Source: a bacterium
GTDB taxonomy: Bacteria > Actinomycetota > Acidimicrobiia > Spongiisociales > ZC4RG35
DNA: 64,000 nucleotides
Assembly: GCA_028823995.1 (NCBI GenBank)
Contig: JAPPFD010000031.1
Location: forward strand, 58,112-122,111
Direction of reading: 5' to 3'
The position numbers and the translations under genes are program-made. The first letter of the stretch is position 1. Every line of letters starts with the position of its first letter. Shown piece by piece: positions 14,461 to 24,842 of the stretch. The notes below the pieces were generated by a model, which was not told the origin of the DNA, made no database searches, and was given only the letters and a program-made list of their open reading frames with translations.

Positions 14461-16659
14461 TTAGCCGACCAGACGGGCGGCTGCGAGCCAGGCGTCGACC
14501 TGGTCGCGGTTGGCTGCGATCCACTCGTCAGCGTGCCGCTTGACGTCGTCCTCGGTGTTCTCGCCGAGGCTGTAGGTGACGTTCTGGAGGGTCACGTCAA
14601 CCGGGTTGATCGTGAACAACTCGAGCAACCGGGCAACCGCCGGGTTGGCGGCCAGGAAGTCGTTGTTCCCGGTGGCGCGAATGTCGGCCGCGTCCCAACC
14701 CAGGTTGCAGGGGTCGGTGGTGCACTGGTTACCGATCGACTTGGGACCTTCGATCTGGGTGTCGGAGATCGGGTCGTCGTGGATGGAGAGCCACACCGAG
14801 TTGTCGCCGGGGCGGAGGTCGCCAACGTAGTGGCTGGGCGCCCAGGTGTAAACCAGGTACGGCTCGCCGGCGGCGTCGCGGGCGATCGCGTCGGCGATCA
14901 TGGCGTCATAGCCGCCGATGTCGAACTGCTCGACGTTCTCCCAACCGGCATTGGCGATCCACGAGTCGATGTTGACCCGGCAACCCCAGCCTTCGGGACA
15001 GCCCATTATCTGGAGGACGCCGTCGCCAGGCGACACGTCTTCGGCTTCATAGGCGGCGAACTGAGCGGGGTCGTTCACCAGGGCGTCGAGAGTGGTGACC
15101 CCGTTCGCCTCTGCGAATGCCTTGTTGGTGATCAGACCCTGCACGCCTGCCCGGGCCATCTCGAAGCCGAGGGTGGTCACGTGCTCTGAGACCAGGGAAC
15201 CGTCGGGCATCTCACCGGCCAGGAACTGGTTGTGGTTGGGGAACCACGAGTTGACCCAGAAGTCGAACTCGCCGTTGGCCATCGCCACGAAGGCGTTGGA
15301 CGGCGCCAACTCAAGGTCGGCGGGGTCCGACACGTCATAGCCCAACTCGCCCAGCAGCGCGGCGACAATCGCAGCCTGCATGTAGCCGGTCGACCAGTTG
15401 GCGCGGGCCATGGTCACCGCCACGCCATCACCAGGGGTCATGCTGATCGGCTGCTTGGCCTTTTCGAGCCAGGCGTCGACCTGGTCGCGGTTGGCTGCGA
15501 TCCACTCGTCAGCGTGCCGCTTGACGTCGTCCTCGGTGTTCTCGCCGAGGCTGTAGGTGACGTTCTGGAGGGTCACGTCAACCGGGTTGATCGTGAACAA
15601 CTCGAGCAACCGGGCAACCGCCGGGTTGGCGGCCAGGAAGTCGTTGTTCCCGGTGGCGCGAATGTCGGCCGCGTCCCAACCCAGGTTGCAGGGGTCGGTG
15701 GTGCACTGGTTACCGATCGACTTGGGACCTTCGATCTGGGTGTCGGAGATCGGGTCGTCGTGGATGGAGAGCCACACCGAGTTGTCGCCGGGGCGGAGGT
15801 CGCCAACGTAGTGGCTGGGCGCCCAGGTGTAAACCAGGTACGGCTCGCCGGCGGCGTCGCGGGCGATCGCGTCGGCGATCATGGCGTCATAGCCGCCGAT
15901 GTCGAACTGCTCGACGTTCTCCCAACCGGCATTGGCGATCCACGAGTCGATGTTGACCCGGCAACCCCAGCCTTCGGGACAGCCCATTATCTGGAGGACG
16001 CCGTCGCCAGGCGACACGTCTTCGGCTTCATAGGCGGCGAACTGAGCGGGGTCGTTCACCAGGGCGTCGAGAGTGGTGACCCCGTTCGCCTCTGCGAATG
16101 CCTTGTTGGTGATCAGACCCTGCACGCCTGCCCGGGCCATCTCGAAGCCGAGGGTGGTCACGTGCTCTGAGACCAGGGAACCGTCGGGCATCTCACCGGC
16201 CAGGAACTGGTTGTGGTTGGGGAACCACGAGTTGACCCAGAAGTCGAACTCGCCGTTGGCCATCGCCACGAAGGCGTTGGACGGCGCCAACTCAAGGTCG
16301 GCGGGGTCCGACACGTCATAGCCCAACTCGCCCAGCAAGGCAGCGACGATAGCCGCTTGCATGTAGCCGGTCGACCAGTTAGCCCGCGCCATCGTCACCG
16401 AAACGCCGTCGCCCGGAAGGGCCATGTCGTCGGCCATGTCCGTGGGCTCGTCCGGCTCGTCCATGTCGTCATCCATGGCGTCGTCCGGCTCGTCCATGTC
16501 GTCATCCATGGCGTCGTCGGTCGTGTCGGCAGGGGCGGCGGTGGTAGCCGTGGGCTCCTCCGTCACTGCTGCATCGTCCCCGTCGTCTCCGCATGCCGCC
16601 GCCAAGAGCGCCAGCACCGAGAGGACGGCGATCAGATGCCTGATATGTCTTTTTCTCAT
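14461..16659 (-). CDS. Two-domain glycine betaine/quaternary amine-binding lipoprotein (tandem OpuAC)
   Basis: 732 aa. Lipobox LAAACGDD (Cys23), an acidic linker with an 11-residue tandem repeat (DDAMDDDMDEP), then two OpuAC-type domains (about 83-405 and 410-732). Each domain carries NWSTGYMQAAI, FDFWVNSWFPNH, GCPEGWGC and YTWAPSHYV. The two domains are almost identical in sequence and repeat with a period of exactly 981 bp. Typical family members have one such domain. A good Shine-Dalgarno (AAAAGGAG) precedes the ATG. It follows the permease by 79 bp in an ATPase-permease-binding protein operon, so it is the main receptor of this importer. Confidence 0.9.
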   Translation of the reverse strand: MRKRHIRHLIAVLSVLALLAAACGDDGDDAAVTEEPTATTAAPADTTDDAMDDDMDEPDDAMDDDMDEPDEPTDMADDMALPGDGVSVTMARANWSTGYMQAAIVAALLGELGYDVSDPADLELAPSNAFVAMANGEFDFWVNSWFPNHNQFLAGEMPDGSLVSEHVTTLGFEMARAGVQGLITNKAFAEANGVTTLDALVNDPAQFAAYEAEDVSPGDGVLQIMGCPEGWGCRVNIDSWIANAGWENVEQFDIGGYDAMIADAIARDAAGEPYLVYTWAPSHYVGDLRPGDNSVWLSIHDDPISDTQIEGPKSIGNQCTTDPCNLGWDAADIRATGNNDFLAANPAVARLLELFTINPVDVTLQNVTYSLGENTEDDVKRHADEWIAANRDQVDAWLEKAKQPISMTPGDGVAVTMARANWSTGYMQAAIVAALLGELGYDVSDPADLELAPSNAFVAMANGEFDFWVNSWFPNHNQFLAGEMPDGSLVSEHVTTLGFEMARAGVQGLITNKAFAEANGVTTLDALVNDPAQFAAYEAEDVSPGDGVLQIMGCPEGWGCRVNIDSWIANAGWENVEQFDIGGYDAMIADAIARDAAGEPYLVYTWAPSHYVGDLRPGDNSVWLSIHDDPISDTQIEGPKSIGNQCTTDPCNLGWDAADIRATGNNDFLAANPAVARLLELFTINPVDVTLQNVTYSLGENTEDDVKRHADEWIAANRDQVDAWLAAARLVG
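14484..15356. repeat. 873-bp direct repeat, copy B
   Basis: Encodes most of the second OpuAC domain. By eye it is identical to 15465-16337, offset by 981 bp. Identity stops abruptly at both edges, where the two copies differ at many synonymous positions. Confidence 0.88.
15465..16337. repeat. 873-bp direct repeat, copy A
   Basis: Encodes most of the first OpuAC domain; partner of the copy at 14484-15356. The flanking codons just outside (from about 16338 on) code for the same residues as copy B but with different bases. Confidence 0.88.
16451..16516. repeat. 33-bp tandem repeat (two copies) in the lipoprotein linker
   Basis: Two head-to-tail copies of a 33-bp unit encode the acidic DDAMDDDMDEP repeat that tethers the first binding domain to the lipidated N-terminus. 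Confidence 0.8.
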
Positions 16660-16738
16660 ATAGATCTCCTTTTCTATTCCTTCCTCGGTCGTTGCCTTTG
16701 GGTCAAGGTCCTCCTTTGGTGCTTACCTCCTGTGTGAA

Positions 16739-18873
16739 TCAGGTCGCTTCGGTGGCCGTGGAGGCCTGAGGATTCCCAGCTTGGGCCATCAGCCCAGAGT
16801 CGCTCTCGTAGACCATGGACCGGCGGAACTCTTTCAGGACACCTCGCGAGGAGATGAAGAGAAAGAAACCTGCCAGAAGGCATAAGAACGAGCCAAACCC
16901 GCTGACGAAATTGGGATCGGAAGAGCGGACCAACGAGGCGATCCAACCGCCGGACGCAAGCAGGACCCCCACGCCGACAGCCGAGACGGCCACGCTCCAC
17001 ATCCAGCGACGCCGCTCCCCGCCGCCGAACAAACCGGCGGCCGGCAGGCTGAACAGGGCCCCCACCACCCCCAGCCACAGCGCCAGGCGTCCCAGGCCGG
17101 GCCCCTTCTGCTCGAAGCCGTCGGCGGCGATGGGGTTCTTACGTTGCGCCTCGGCCACCAGGGTGGCGATCGAGATGGCGTTCTGTCCCGCTTTGGTGGC
17201 GTCTTCCCGGGCCTCCTTCTCCAAAGCGTCGATCTCGGCCTGCAATTCGGGGGTGATCACCGACTGTGCGCGGGCGTCCACAAACCAGGGTGACAGGCCC
17301 GCTACGGCGAGGAGGCCCACGATCACCACGGCTATGGCGATCCGGCTGAATGAAATGTTGATCCGTAGAGGACGGAGCGGGCTGTAGGGGGCGACGCGTA
17401 TCCAGAGCGCCGACCCGATCACCGCGATCACTCCACCCGCCAGGGCCACCCAGGTCCCGATCCCGTCCTGGTGGGACACCGCCTCGGGAGAGGGCCCGAT
17501 CCACAGGTAGGAAGCTGCGGAGATCACCGCGCCCCCGGCGAACAAGAGCGCTCCATCGGCGCCGAACCATCGAGCACCCCGGCCGGGGCGGGTCAGGGTA
17601 GTGAGAGCCGCACCCAGCACCAGCAGGCTCATGGCCAAGACGGCGATCCCGAAGTAGCTCCCTCCCTCGGCCGCCAGTCCGTTGGCGCTCAGCCCGGCCA
17701 GATCGAGGTCGGCGGCGCGGCTATAGCCGGAGATCAGCCCCGAGTCCAGGCTCCAAGGCAGGAATACCGAGACGATCCCGACCGCCGAACCGATCAGCGC
17801 AACCACGGCCCAGGTGCGCTCCGAAGCGCCGGCCGGGGCGGGTGTGCCTTCGGTGGCGTCCGGGTCGCCGCCGCCCGAGCCGGCAAGCAGTGCCTCGGGA
17901 TCGCGCCGGTGCGCCCACGCCCGGTAGATGCGGGTGAAGAGGTTGACGCCCTCGCCGGACTCGGTCTGGGAGATGCGGTCCAGCACCACCGCCACGATGA
18001 ACAGGGCCAGGCCCGCCGAAGTCGAGAGGGGAGTGTCGATGTTGATGACCGCCCGGAACACCAGTAGGCCCAGTCCGCTGGCGCCCATGATGGCCGCGAT
18101 GCCGATCATCGAGATGGAGAGCAGCAGAGTCTGGTTGAGCCCGGTCATTATGGCGGGGCGAGCCAGGGGGATCTGCACATCCAGCAGCACCCTCCACTCC
18201 GAGGCCCCGTAGGCGCGGCTGGCTTCCACCACGTCGGCCGGGACCTGGCGGATCCCGAGGTTGGTCAGCCGTATCAAGGGAGGTATGGCGAACACCATCG
18301 TCACCATGGTGGCCGGCTCCGGTCCCAGCCCGAAGAAGAAGATGAACGGGATGATGTAGACGAAGGCGTGGACCACCTGCATGGCGTCGAGAGCCGGCCG
18401 CACCGCGTTCCATACGCCGTCGACGCGGCCGCACAGCACGCCGAGGGGAATGCCGATGATCGCGCAGATCACCACCGACACCACCACCAGGCCGATGGTG
18501 ACGACGGTCTCCTCCCAGAACTCGTTGCCCAACAACCCGCAGAGGGCCAGCATCAAGGCCAGGCCTATCCCGACCCTGAGATTGCGGGTCAGGGTGGCGA
18601 CCACCAGCACGATGGCACACACCAGGAGCCAGGGCATATCGGTCAGTTCCCACCACGGGTGGTAATCGGGACTGACCACGAAGTTCTGGAACAGGAACGA
18701 GAAAGGCCACTTGATGACGTCCAGCACGGTTTCCATGTTGGCGACCACCCACGACACCATCTCGTCCATCCAGAACCCGAAGGGGATCTCCCACTCGTCG
18801 AGTATCGCGTTCTCCCAGAATCGCAGGGGGGCTTCGGCCTCCTCGGCCTGGGCGAGTATCGCTCTCACGGCGC

Positions 18874-18877
<4 letters not shown>
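16739..18877 (-). CDS. Quaternary amine ABC transporter permease (ProW/OpuAB type) with extra C-terminal membrane domain
   Basis: 712 aa from a GTG that overlaps the ATPase stop by four bases. Residues about 80-305 are a standard ProW/OpuAB permease with the IIPFIFFFGLGPEPA core, FAIPPLIRLTNLGIRQVP, and the EAA loop EASRAYGASEWRVLL...QIPLARPAIM that docks to the ATPase. After a linker (about 305-355), residues about 355-712 form a second region with roughly six to eight predicted membrane segments, broken by a charged helical stretch (TPELQAEIDALEKEAREDA). That region has no EAA loop and is not a second permease; I do not recognise it. Usual permeases of this family are near 280-300 aa, or two permease domains in tandem. 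Confidence 0.88.
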
Positions 18878-20097
<1,220 letters not shown>

Positions 20098-20428
20098 ATC
20101 GCCCTTTCCGGCCGCTCCCATTCCGACAACTTTTGATCTGTGAACCGAACTCTAAAGGTTGTGCATGACTGGCGGTTGTAATAGGGGCGTTTTGTTCTTC
20201 ACACACAGGGCAAAACCGGAACTGAATACCGCGGTTTAAGCCTGCCGCGGCGGCGGCCAGATTTGTGAAGCTCATTTGCATTTACCAGTGACGGTCAACT
20301 GACTACTAGTTACCTTAACGGATTGTCAACTATAAGGTCGCACAAACCCCGTTCTAAATAGTTCCACCCAGTGGAACGCAGGGGGCGGCGGGTCAAGTGT
20401 TGGGCGCGGGTCCCGGTAGAGGTGATAC
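20098..20428. other. Intergenic region upstream of the first betaine transporter operon
   Basis: 331 bp between the ETF alpha stop and the transporter ATPase start, both on the minus strand. It is less GC-rich than its surroundings and should hold the transporter promoter. The only pattern I can single out is the inverted motif at 20315-20329. No small gene, riboswitch or tRNA is evident. Confidence 0.5.
20315..20329. promoter_or_regulatory. Candidate operator TTAAC-N5-GTCAA upstream of transporter 1
   Basis: TTAACGGATTGTCAA, a near-palindrome. It matches the layout TTRAC-N5-GTNAA also found at 24727-24741 and as a perfect palindrome at 41774-41788, each upstream of betaine-related genes. 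Shared regulator binding is inference. Confidence 0.35.
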
Positions 20429-21397
20429 CTAGGGTCGAGCCTTGATTTCGGCGATGACCGCGGCCAGGATCTCGTGGAGGTCGCCGATCACCGCGTAGTC
20501 GGCTTTGGTAACCAGGGGCGCCTCCGGGTCGGTGTTGATCGCCAGGATCTGCTTGGAGGCCATGCATCCCACCCAGTGCTGGACGGCGCCCGAGATCCCG
20601 CAGGCGATATAGAGGTCCGGCGCGATCCGGGTCCCCGTCTGTCCCACCTGGTCGGAGTGGGGTCGCCACCCGTTGTTGGTCGCCACCCGGGAACACCCCA
20701 CCACTCCTCCCAGAAGATCGGCCAACTCCTCCAGGATGGCGAAATTCTCGGCGCTTCCCACGCCTCTTCCCCCGCTTACCACCACCGGAGCGGTGGCCAG
20801 GGTGAGACCCTCGGCCAGTTTGACCCGCTCCACCACCCGGGTGCGGGCCAGGGAGTCGGGTATCTCGGGGACGAAGGTGGTGAGGGGACCGGCGCCGCCG
20901 TTGGGCTCGGGGGCCGGGAAGGTGTGCGGCGCGATGGTCAGGAATTTCAGGTCCGACCTGAGCCGGGCCCTCTCCAAGAGGCTCCCGCCCCATCTGACCC
21001 GGATTACTTCCCAGGAGCCATCGGGACCCTCGGTGTCCGCGATCTCGGTGACGTTGGCCACCAGCGGTTGGTCCAGGACGGCAGCCATGTGGGCCATCAC
21101 CTCCGCGCCGCGGTCATCGCCCAGAGAGATCACCACCGAGAACTGCTCCTCGGACACCAACTGGGCCAATGCGTCGCCGTAGGCCTCGGGCGCATAATCG
21201 GACAGGACGGGATGGGAGATTACGTACCCCCCCAGGCCCACCGGTTCGAGGGCCGCCCGTCCTCCTTCGCCGACCGTCGCCAACTCGAGGGATGCGTCCA
21301 GGCTGTCGGCGAGGGAATAGGCGGGGGTCAGCGCTTCGAGGGCCGAGGGGGAGAGAGTCCCCCGGTCGTTGTCCACGAACACCAGGATGCGGGTCAC
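20429..21397 (-). CDS. etfA: Electron transfer flavoprotein alpha subunit
   Basis: 322 aa, normal for EtfA; GTG start overlapping the etfB stop by four bases. The C-terminal FAD-binding domain is intact: VVVSGGRGVGSAENF, GQTGTRIAPDLYIACGISGAVQH, then AINTDPEAPL and ADYAVIGDLHEI. It would pair with EtfB and carry electrons from the upstream dehydrogenase to an ETF:quinone oxidoreductase, which is not in the window. Co-transcription with the dimethylglycine-dehydrogenase-like gene suggests a dedicated ETF for that enzyme. Confidence 0.94.
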   Translation of the reverse strand: MTRILVFVDNDRGTLSPSALEALTPAYSLADSLDASLELATVGEGGRAALEPVGLGGYVISHPVLSDYAPEAYGDALAQLVSEEQFSVVISLGDDRGAEVMAHMAAVLDQPLVANVTEIADTEGPDGSWEVIRVRWGGSLLERARLRSDLKFLTIAPHTFPAPEPNGGAGPLTTFVPEIPDSLARTRVVERVKLAEGLTLATAPVVVSGGRGVGSAENFAILEELADLLGGVVGCSRVATNNGWRPHSDQVGQTGTRIAPDLYIACGISGAVQHWVGCMASKQILAINTDPEAPLVTKADYAVIGDLHEILAAVIAEIKARP

Positions 21398-22155
21398 AGG
21401 AGGCCCACCTCCTCCAGGAGGCGCACCACACCCGGAGCGGCCTCGGCGCCGTGTCCGAGGATGACTGTCTCGGTGACTTCCTCGGCCGGTTTCAACAGGC
21501 TGACCATCTCCTGGCCTCCCGGAGTCATCTCAGCCGGGACCTCGTGGATCTCCGCTCGCCGGGACTTGAGGCGGCCGGGAAGGGTGGGATAGCGGGGCAG
21601 GGTGATTCCCTCCTTGGCCGCGGCTATGGCAGGCATCGGAAGCCGGTAGACCTCGAAACCCTCGTCGGTCTCGCGGCGGCCCACCATCTGGTCGCCATCG
21701 ATCTCTATTCCCTTCAAACCGCTGATGACGGGACGTCCCAGCGCCCGCGCCACCCGGATCCCCACCTGGTATCCGCCCGAGTCCGCCGATTCGTTGCCGA
21801 ACAGGATCAAGTCGAAGGGTGAGTCGCCCTCCAGGTCCTTTATGGCTTCCACCAGGGCGGATGCGGTGGCTTGCGGGTCCCACTCGGTGCTGTCGGCCGG
21901 CACCAGCACTACCCGGTCCGCTCCGACCGAGACGGAGTAGCGAAGTTGCTCGACGGCGTCCGGCGGCCCGAGGGTAAGGACGGTGGTGGTTCCGCCGTGT
22001 CTCTCCTTCAACTGCACGGCGGCCTCGACCGCGCACTCCTCGTGCGGGCTGGTGGTGAACCCGAGGTGACGGGTGTCGATGCCCTGGGAATCGTCGGTGA
22101 GGACGATCCGGGCGCCGGGGGCGGGCACCCGCTTCACACAGACCAGGATGTTCAC
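21394..22155 (-). CDS. etfB: Electron transfer flavoprotein beta subunit
   Basis: 253 aa from a GTG located two bases after the stop of the dehydrogenase gene. N-terminus MNILVCVKRVPAPGARI and the DLILFGNESADSGGYQVGI motif that binds AMP are standard for EtfB, as is the later VYRLPMPAIAAAKEGITLPRYPTL. Gene order dehydrogenase-etfB-etfA with overlaps indicates a single transcript and matched expression. Confidence 0.94.
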   Translation of the reverse strand: MNILVCVKRVPAPGARIVLTDDSQGIDTRHLGFTTSPHEECAVEAAVQLKERHGGTTTVLTLGPPDAVEQLRYSVSVGADRVVLVPADSTEWDPQATASALVEAIKDLEGDSPFDLILFGNESADSGGYQVGIRVARALGRPVISGLKGIEIDGDQMVGRRETDEGFEVYRLPMPAIAAAKEGITLPRYPTLPGRLKSRRAEIHEVPAEMTPGGQEMVSLLKPAEEVTETVILGHGAEAAPGVVRLLEEVGLL

Positions 22156-22157
22156 TC

Positions 22158-24659
22158 TCAGACCCTCATCCGTTCGTTGGCGGGGTCGAACAGCGGGGTG
22201 CTTCCGACCACGGCCACCTTGACCGGATACAACTCGTTCATGTACATCACCGCCAGTTCCCGGCCTTCCACCGCGTGCTCGGGCGGCAGGTAGGCCAGCA
22301 GCAGGTACTTGCCCACCGACGGTCCGTTCCCGGCGGTGGTGACATAGGAGGGACGGCCGTGGCTGTCGGTGATGCGCTCTCCGTCGGCGGTGAGGATGGG
22401 CTCGTTGCCGCCCATATAGCGCTCGATGCCCGACGCCGAGGTGTGGTCCTCCACGGTGAGGGTGCACAGGATCGTGGCCGGGTCCTCGGCGCGCGCCTGC
22501 AGGTAGGGTCCCTTGCCGATGAAGTCGGCCCTCTTGATCTTGGGCCGAGCCAGTCCGGCTTCCACCGGGTTGTACTCCGACTCCAACTCGGCGCCCATCA
22601 GGCGGTAGCCCTTCTCGAGGCGCCCGGTGGTTCCGTACACGCCGATGCCCACCGGGACGACCCCCCACTCCTGGCCGGCTTCCCACAGCATGTCCCACAA
22701 CTGGAGGCCCTGTTCCATGGAAACTGAGATCTCCCATCCCAACTCTCCCACATAGGAGATACGAAGCATGAGGGTGTCGATTCCCCTCAGGTTGACCTCC
22801 CTGACCGATCCGTAGGGAAAGCCCTGGTGGGAAACGTCGTCGGAGGTGAGACTCTCGATGACTTTCCGGGCATTAGGCCCCCACAGACCCACCGTCGACA
22901 CCCCTGAGGTGTTGTCGACGAAGGTCACGGACCCGTCGTCGGGCAGGTGCTTGCGGAACCAGTAGCGGTCCCGGGCGCCGTCGCCTCCACCGCTGATCAC
23001 CCGGTAGTGGTGCTCGCCGAGACGGAGGATGGTGAGATCGGCCCGGAAACCTCCGGTCTCGGTTAGGAGAGGGGTGTAGACGGCGCGTCCCACCCGCACA
23101 TCGCACTGGTTGACGGCCATCTTCTGGATGTAGTCGACCACGCCGGGTCCGGTGATGTCGAAGATGGCGAAGGCGGTCAGGTCCACCATCCCCACGCTCT
23201 CGCGCATGGCGAGATGCTCGGCATTGATGATCGGCGACCACCAACGGGCGTCCCACTCGTGCTCGCGCCCCTCGACTCCGTACTTCTCCACCAGGGGAGC
23301 GTTCGCCTCGTACCACTGGGGCCTCTCCCAGCCTCCGGCCTCGTAGAACACCGCTCCCAGTTCCACCTGGCGCGGGTAGGCGGGGACCGTCCGGACCCTC
23401 CGGTTGGACTCCCACTGCTCGCGGGGGTGGACGATGCCGTAGGTCTTGTTGAAGTGCTCGGAGCACCGGGCGTAGATGTGGTGGTTGTTCCGGGCGTAGC
23501 GGTAGAAGCGGGCTATGTCGGAGGAGTGGGGGTCGATCTCGGGATACCCCTGGGTCATCCACTGGGCGATCATCTTCCCCACGCCGGGTCCCTCCTTGAT
23601 CCACACCGCGGCCGCCGACCACAGGTTCTTGACCTCCACCGTCTCGCCCAGGAGAGGCATGGCGTCGGGGGTGAGGGACAGGAGTCCGTTGATGGCGTAG
23701 CGGATCTCAGCCGCCGACAGGATGTCGGGCATCAACTCCAGGGCGTGCTCCATCTGTAGGTCGAAGTCTTCATCGGTGAAGGGCAACTCGGTGGGGGAGA
23801 GAAGGGACTCTCCCAGGGACGGGATGTCATTGGGATGGTGGAAGATCGGACGGTGGGCGTAGGAGCCGACCTCCATGGACCCGGCGGTCTGGCGCTCGTA
23901 CATGTAGGTGTCCATGTCACGAACGATCGGGTAGCCGATCTCAGAATTGGTCGCCTGCAAGATCGGGATGGGACCGACGTCGATCATCTGGTGGACGGCG
24001 GGGGTGAGAGGGATGGTGGCGCCGGCCATCTCCGCCATGCGGGGACTCCACACTCCGCAGGCGATGACCAGATGCTCGGTCTCGATCCGGCCCTTGTCGG
24101 TCACGACCGCCGCGATGGCGCCGTTTCTGACTTCCATGCTCAGCACCTCGGTGTTGGGCAGGACGGTCAGGGCGTCGAGAGCCTGCGCCCTCTCCCGCAT
24201 GATGGTTCCGGCCCGGAGCGAGTCGACCACGGTGACCCCGGGACTGTAGAAGCCTCCCAGAATGATGTCCCGGTTGATGAAGGGCACCAGTTCCTCCACC
24301 TCGGCGGGCGAGATGAGGTGGGACTCCACGCCCCAGGCGGTGGCCGACGTCATGCGGCGGCGGAGTTCTTCCATGCGCTCGGGGGCGCGAGCCACCTCGA
24401 TGCCTCCGGAGACCACCATGACATCCATCTCCGCGTACTGCCTGGTGGAATCCAGGGTGAGCATGGTCATCTCTTTGGAGTGATCGACCGGGAAGCAGAA
24501 GTTGGAAGCGTGCCCGGTGGAACCGCCGGGGTTGGGGAGGGGTCCTTTGTCTATCTGGACTATGTTCTTCCAACCCATTTCGGCCAGGTGTCCTACCACC
24601 GAGTTTCCTGCAATGCCTGCTCCGATAACTATCACATGGGCGCTGGTGGGGAAGTCCAT
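22158..24659 (-). CDS. Dimethylglycine/sarcosine dehydrogenase-like flavoprotein with GcvT domain
   Basis: 833 aa, the length of DMGDH-family enzymes. N-terminal Rossmann FAD site VIVIGAGIAGNSVVGHL, then GGSTGHAS where H50 sits at the position of the His that covalently holds FAD in the family. A DAO fold to about 430 is followed by a bridging domain and a C-terminal GcvT-type folate domain (about 440-833, with LGELGWEIS-like and TGRLEKGYRLMGAEL motifs). It would oxidise an N-methyl group of dimethylglycine or sarcosine, giving methylene-THF, with electrons to the ETF encoded next. A clear AGGGAG precedes the ATG. Exact substrate is inferred from the betaine-demethylation genes divergent to it. 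Confidence 0.87.
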   Translation of the reverse strand: MDFPTSAHVIVIGAGIAGNSVVGHLAEMGWKNIVQIDKGPLPNPGGSTGHASNFCFPVDHSKEMTMLTLDSTRQYAEMDVMVVSGGIEVARAPERMEELRRRMTSATAWGVESHLISPAEVEELVPFINRDIILGGFYSPGVTVVDSLRAGTIMRERAQALDALTVLPNTEVLSMEVRNGAIAAVVTDKGRIETEHLVIACGVWSPRMAEMAGATIPLTPAVHQMIDVGPIPILQATNSEIGYPIVRDMDTYMYERQTAGSMEVGSYAHRPIFHHPNDIPSLGESLLSPTELPFTDEDFDLQMEHALELMPDILSAAEIRYAINGLLSLTPDAMPLLGETVEVKNLWSAAAVWIKEGPGVGKMIAQWMTQGYPEIDPHSSDIARFYRYARNNHHIYARCSEHFNKTYGIVHPREQWESNRRVRTVPAYPRQVELGAVFYEAGGWERPQWYEANAPLVEKYGVEGREHEWDARWWSPIINAEHLAMRESVGMVDLTAFAIFDITGPGVVDYIQKMAVNQCDVRVGRAVYTPLLTETGGFRADLTILRLGEHHYRVISGGGDGARDRYWFRKHLPDDGSVTFVDNTSGVSTVGLWGPNARKVIESLTSDDVSHQGFPYGSVREVNLRGIDTLMLRISYVGELGWEISVSMEQGLQLWDMLWEAGQEWGVVPVGIGVYGTTGRLEKGYRLMGAELESEYNPVEAGLARPKIKRADFIGKGPYLQARAEDPATILCTLTVEDHTSASGIERYMGGNEPILTADGERITDSHGRPSYVTTAGNGPSVGKYLLLAYLPPEHAVEGRELAVMYMNELYPVKVAVVGSTPLFDPANERMRV

Positions 24660-24712
24660 ATCTCTACTCCCTATAGACGGGGACAGGAGGGGATTTTAAA
24701 TGGTGCTGTATT

Positions 24713-24742
24713 GTTTGCACACCGGCTTGACATTGTGTAAAC
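24713..24742. promoter_or_regulatory. Inverted repeat/candidate operator between divergent DMGDH-like and corrinoid operons
   Basis: GTTTGCACA and TGTGTAAAC form an inverted repeat (8 of 9 pairs, 12-base spacer) in the 183-bp divergent intergenic region. The right half overlaps TTGACATTGTGTAAA (24727-24741), which fits the TTRAC-N5-GTNAA pattern seen upstream of both betaine transporters. It is well placed to control both directions. Confidence 0.4.
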
Positions 24743-24842
24743 TTTTCCTGCACTGCGGGTGAAGTTACTTTCCAAAGTCCGTCGCCCTAAGATGTTTCCC
24801 AAATCCGTCGGCGTCAAGCCCTCCCATCCAACAGGAGAAACC

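Noticed and set aside
14461..16659. Assembly artefact as the sole explanation for the duplicated domain
   Set aside because: The sequence just outside the identical blocks differs between the copies at synonymous positions, which a collapsed or mis-joined repeat would not easily produce. Long reads are still needed.
22158..24659. Call as glycine cleavage T-protein
   Set aside because: The GcvT-like part is only the C-terminal half; the N-terminal FAD oxidoreductase with the covalent-FAD His region makes it a DMGDH-family enzyme.
24660..24842. Cobalamin or glycine riboswitch before the corrinoid operon
   Set aside because: No B12-box or tandem glycine-aptamer sequence could be found in the 183-bp region.
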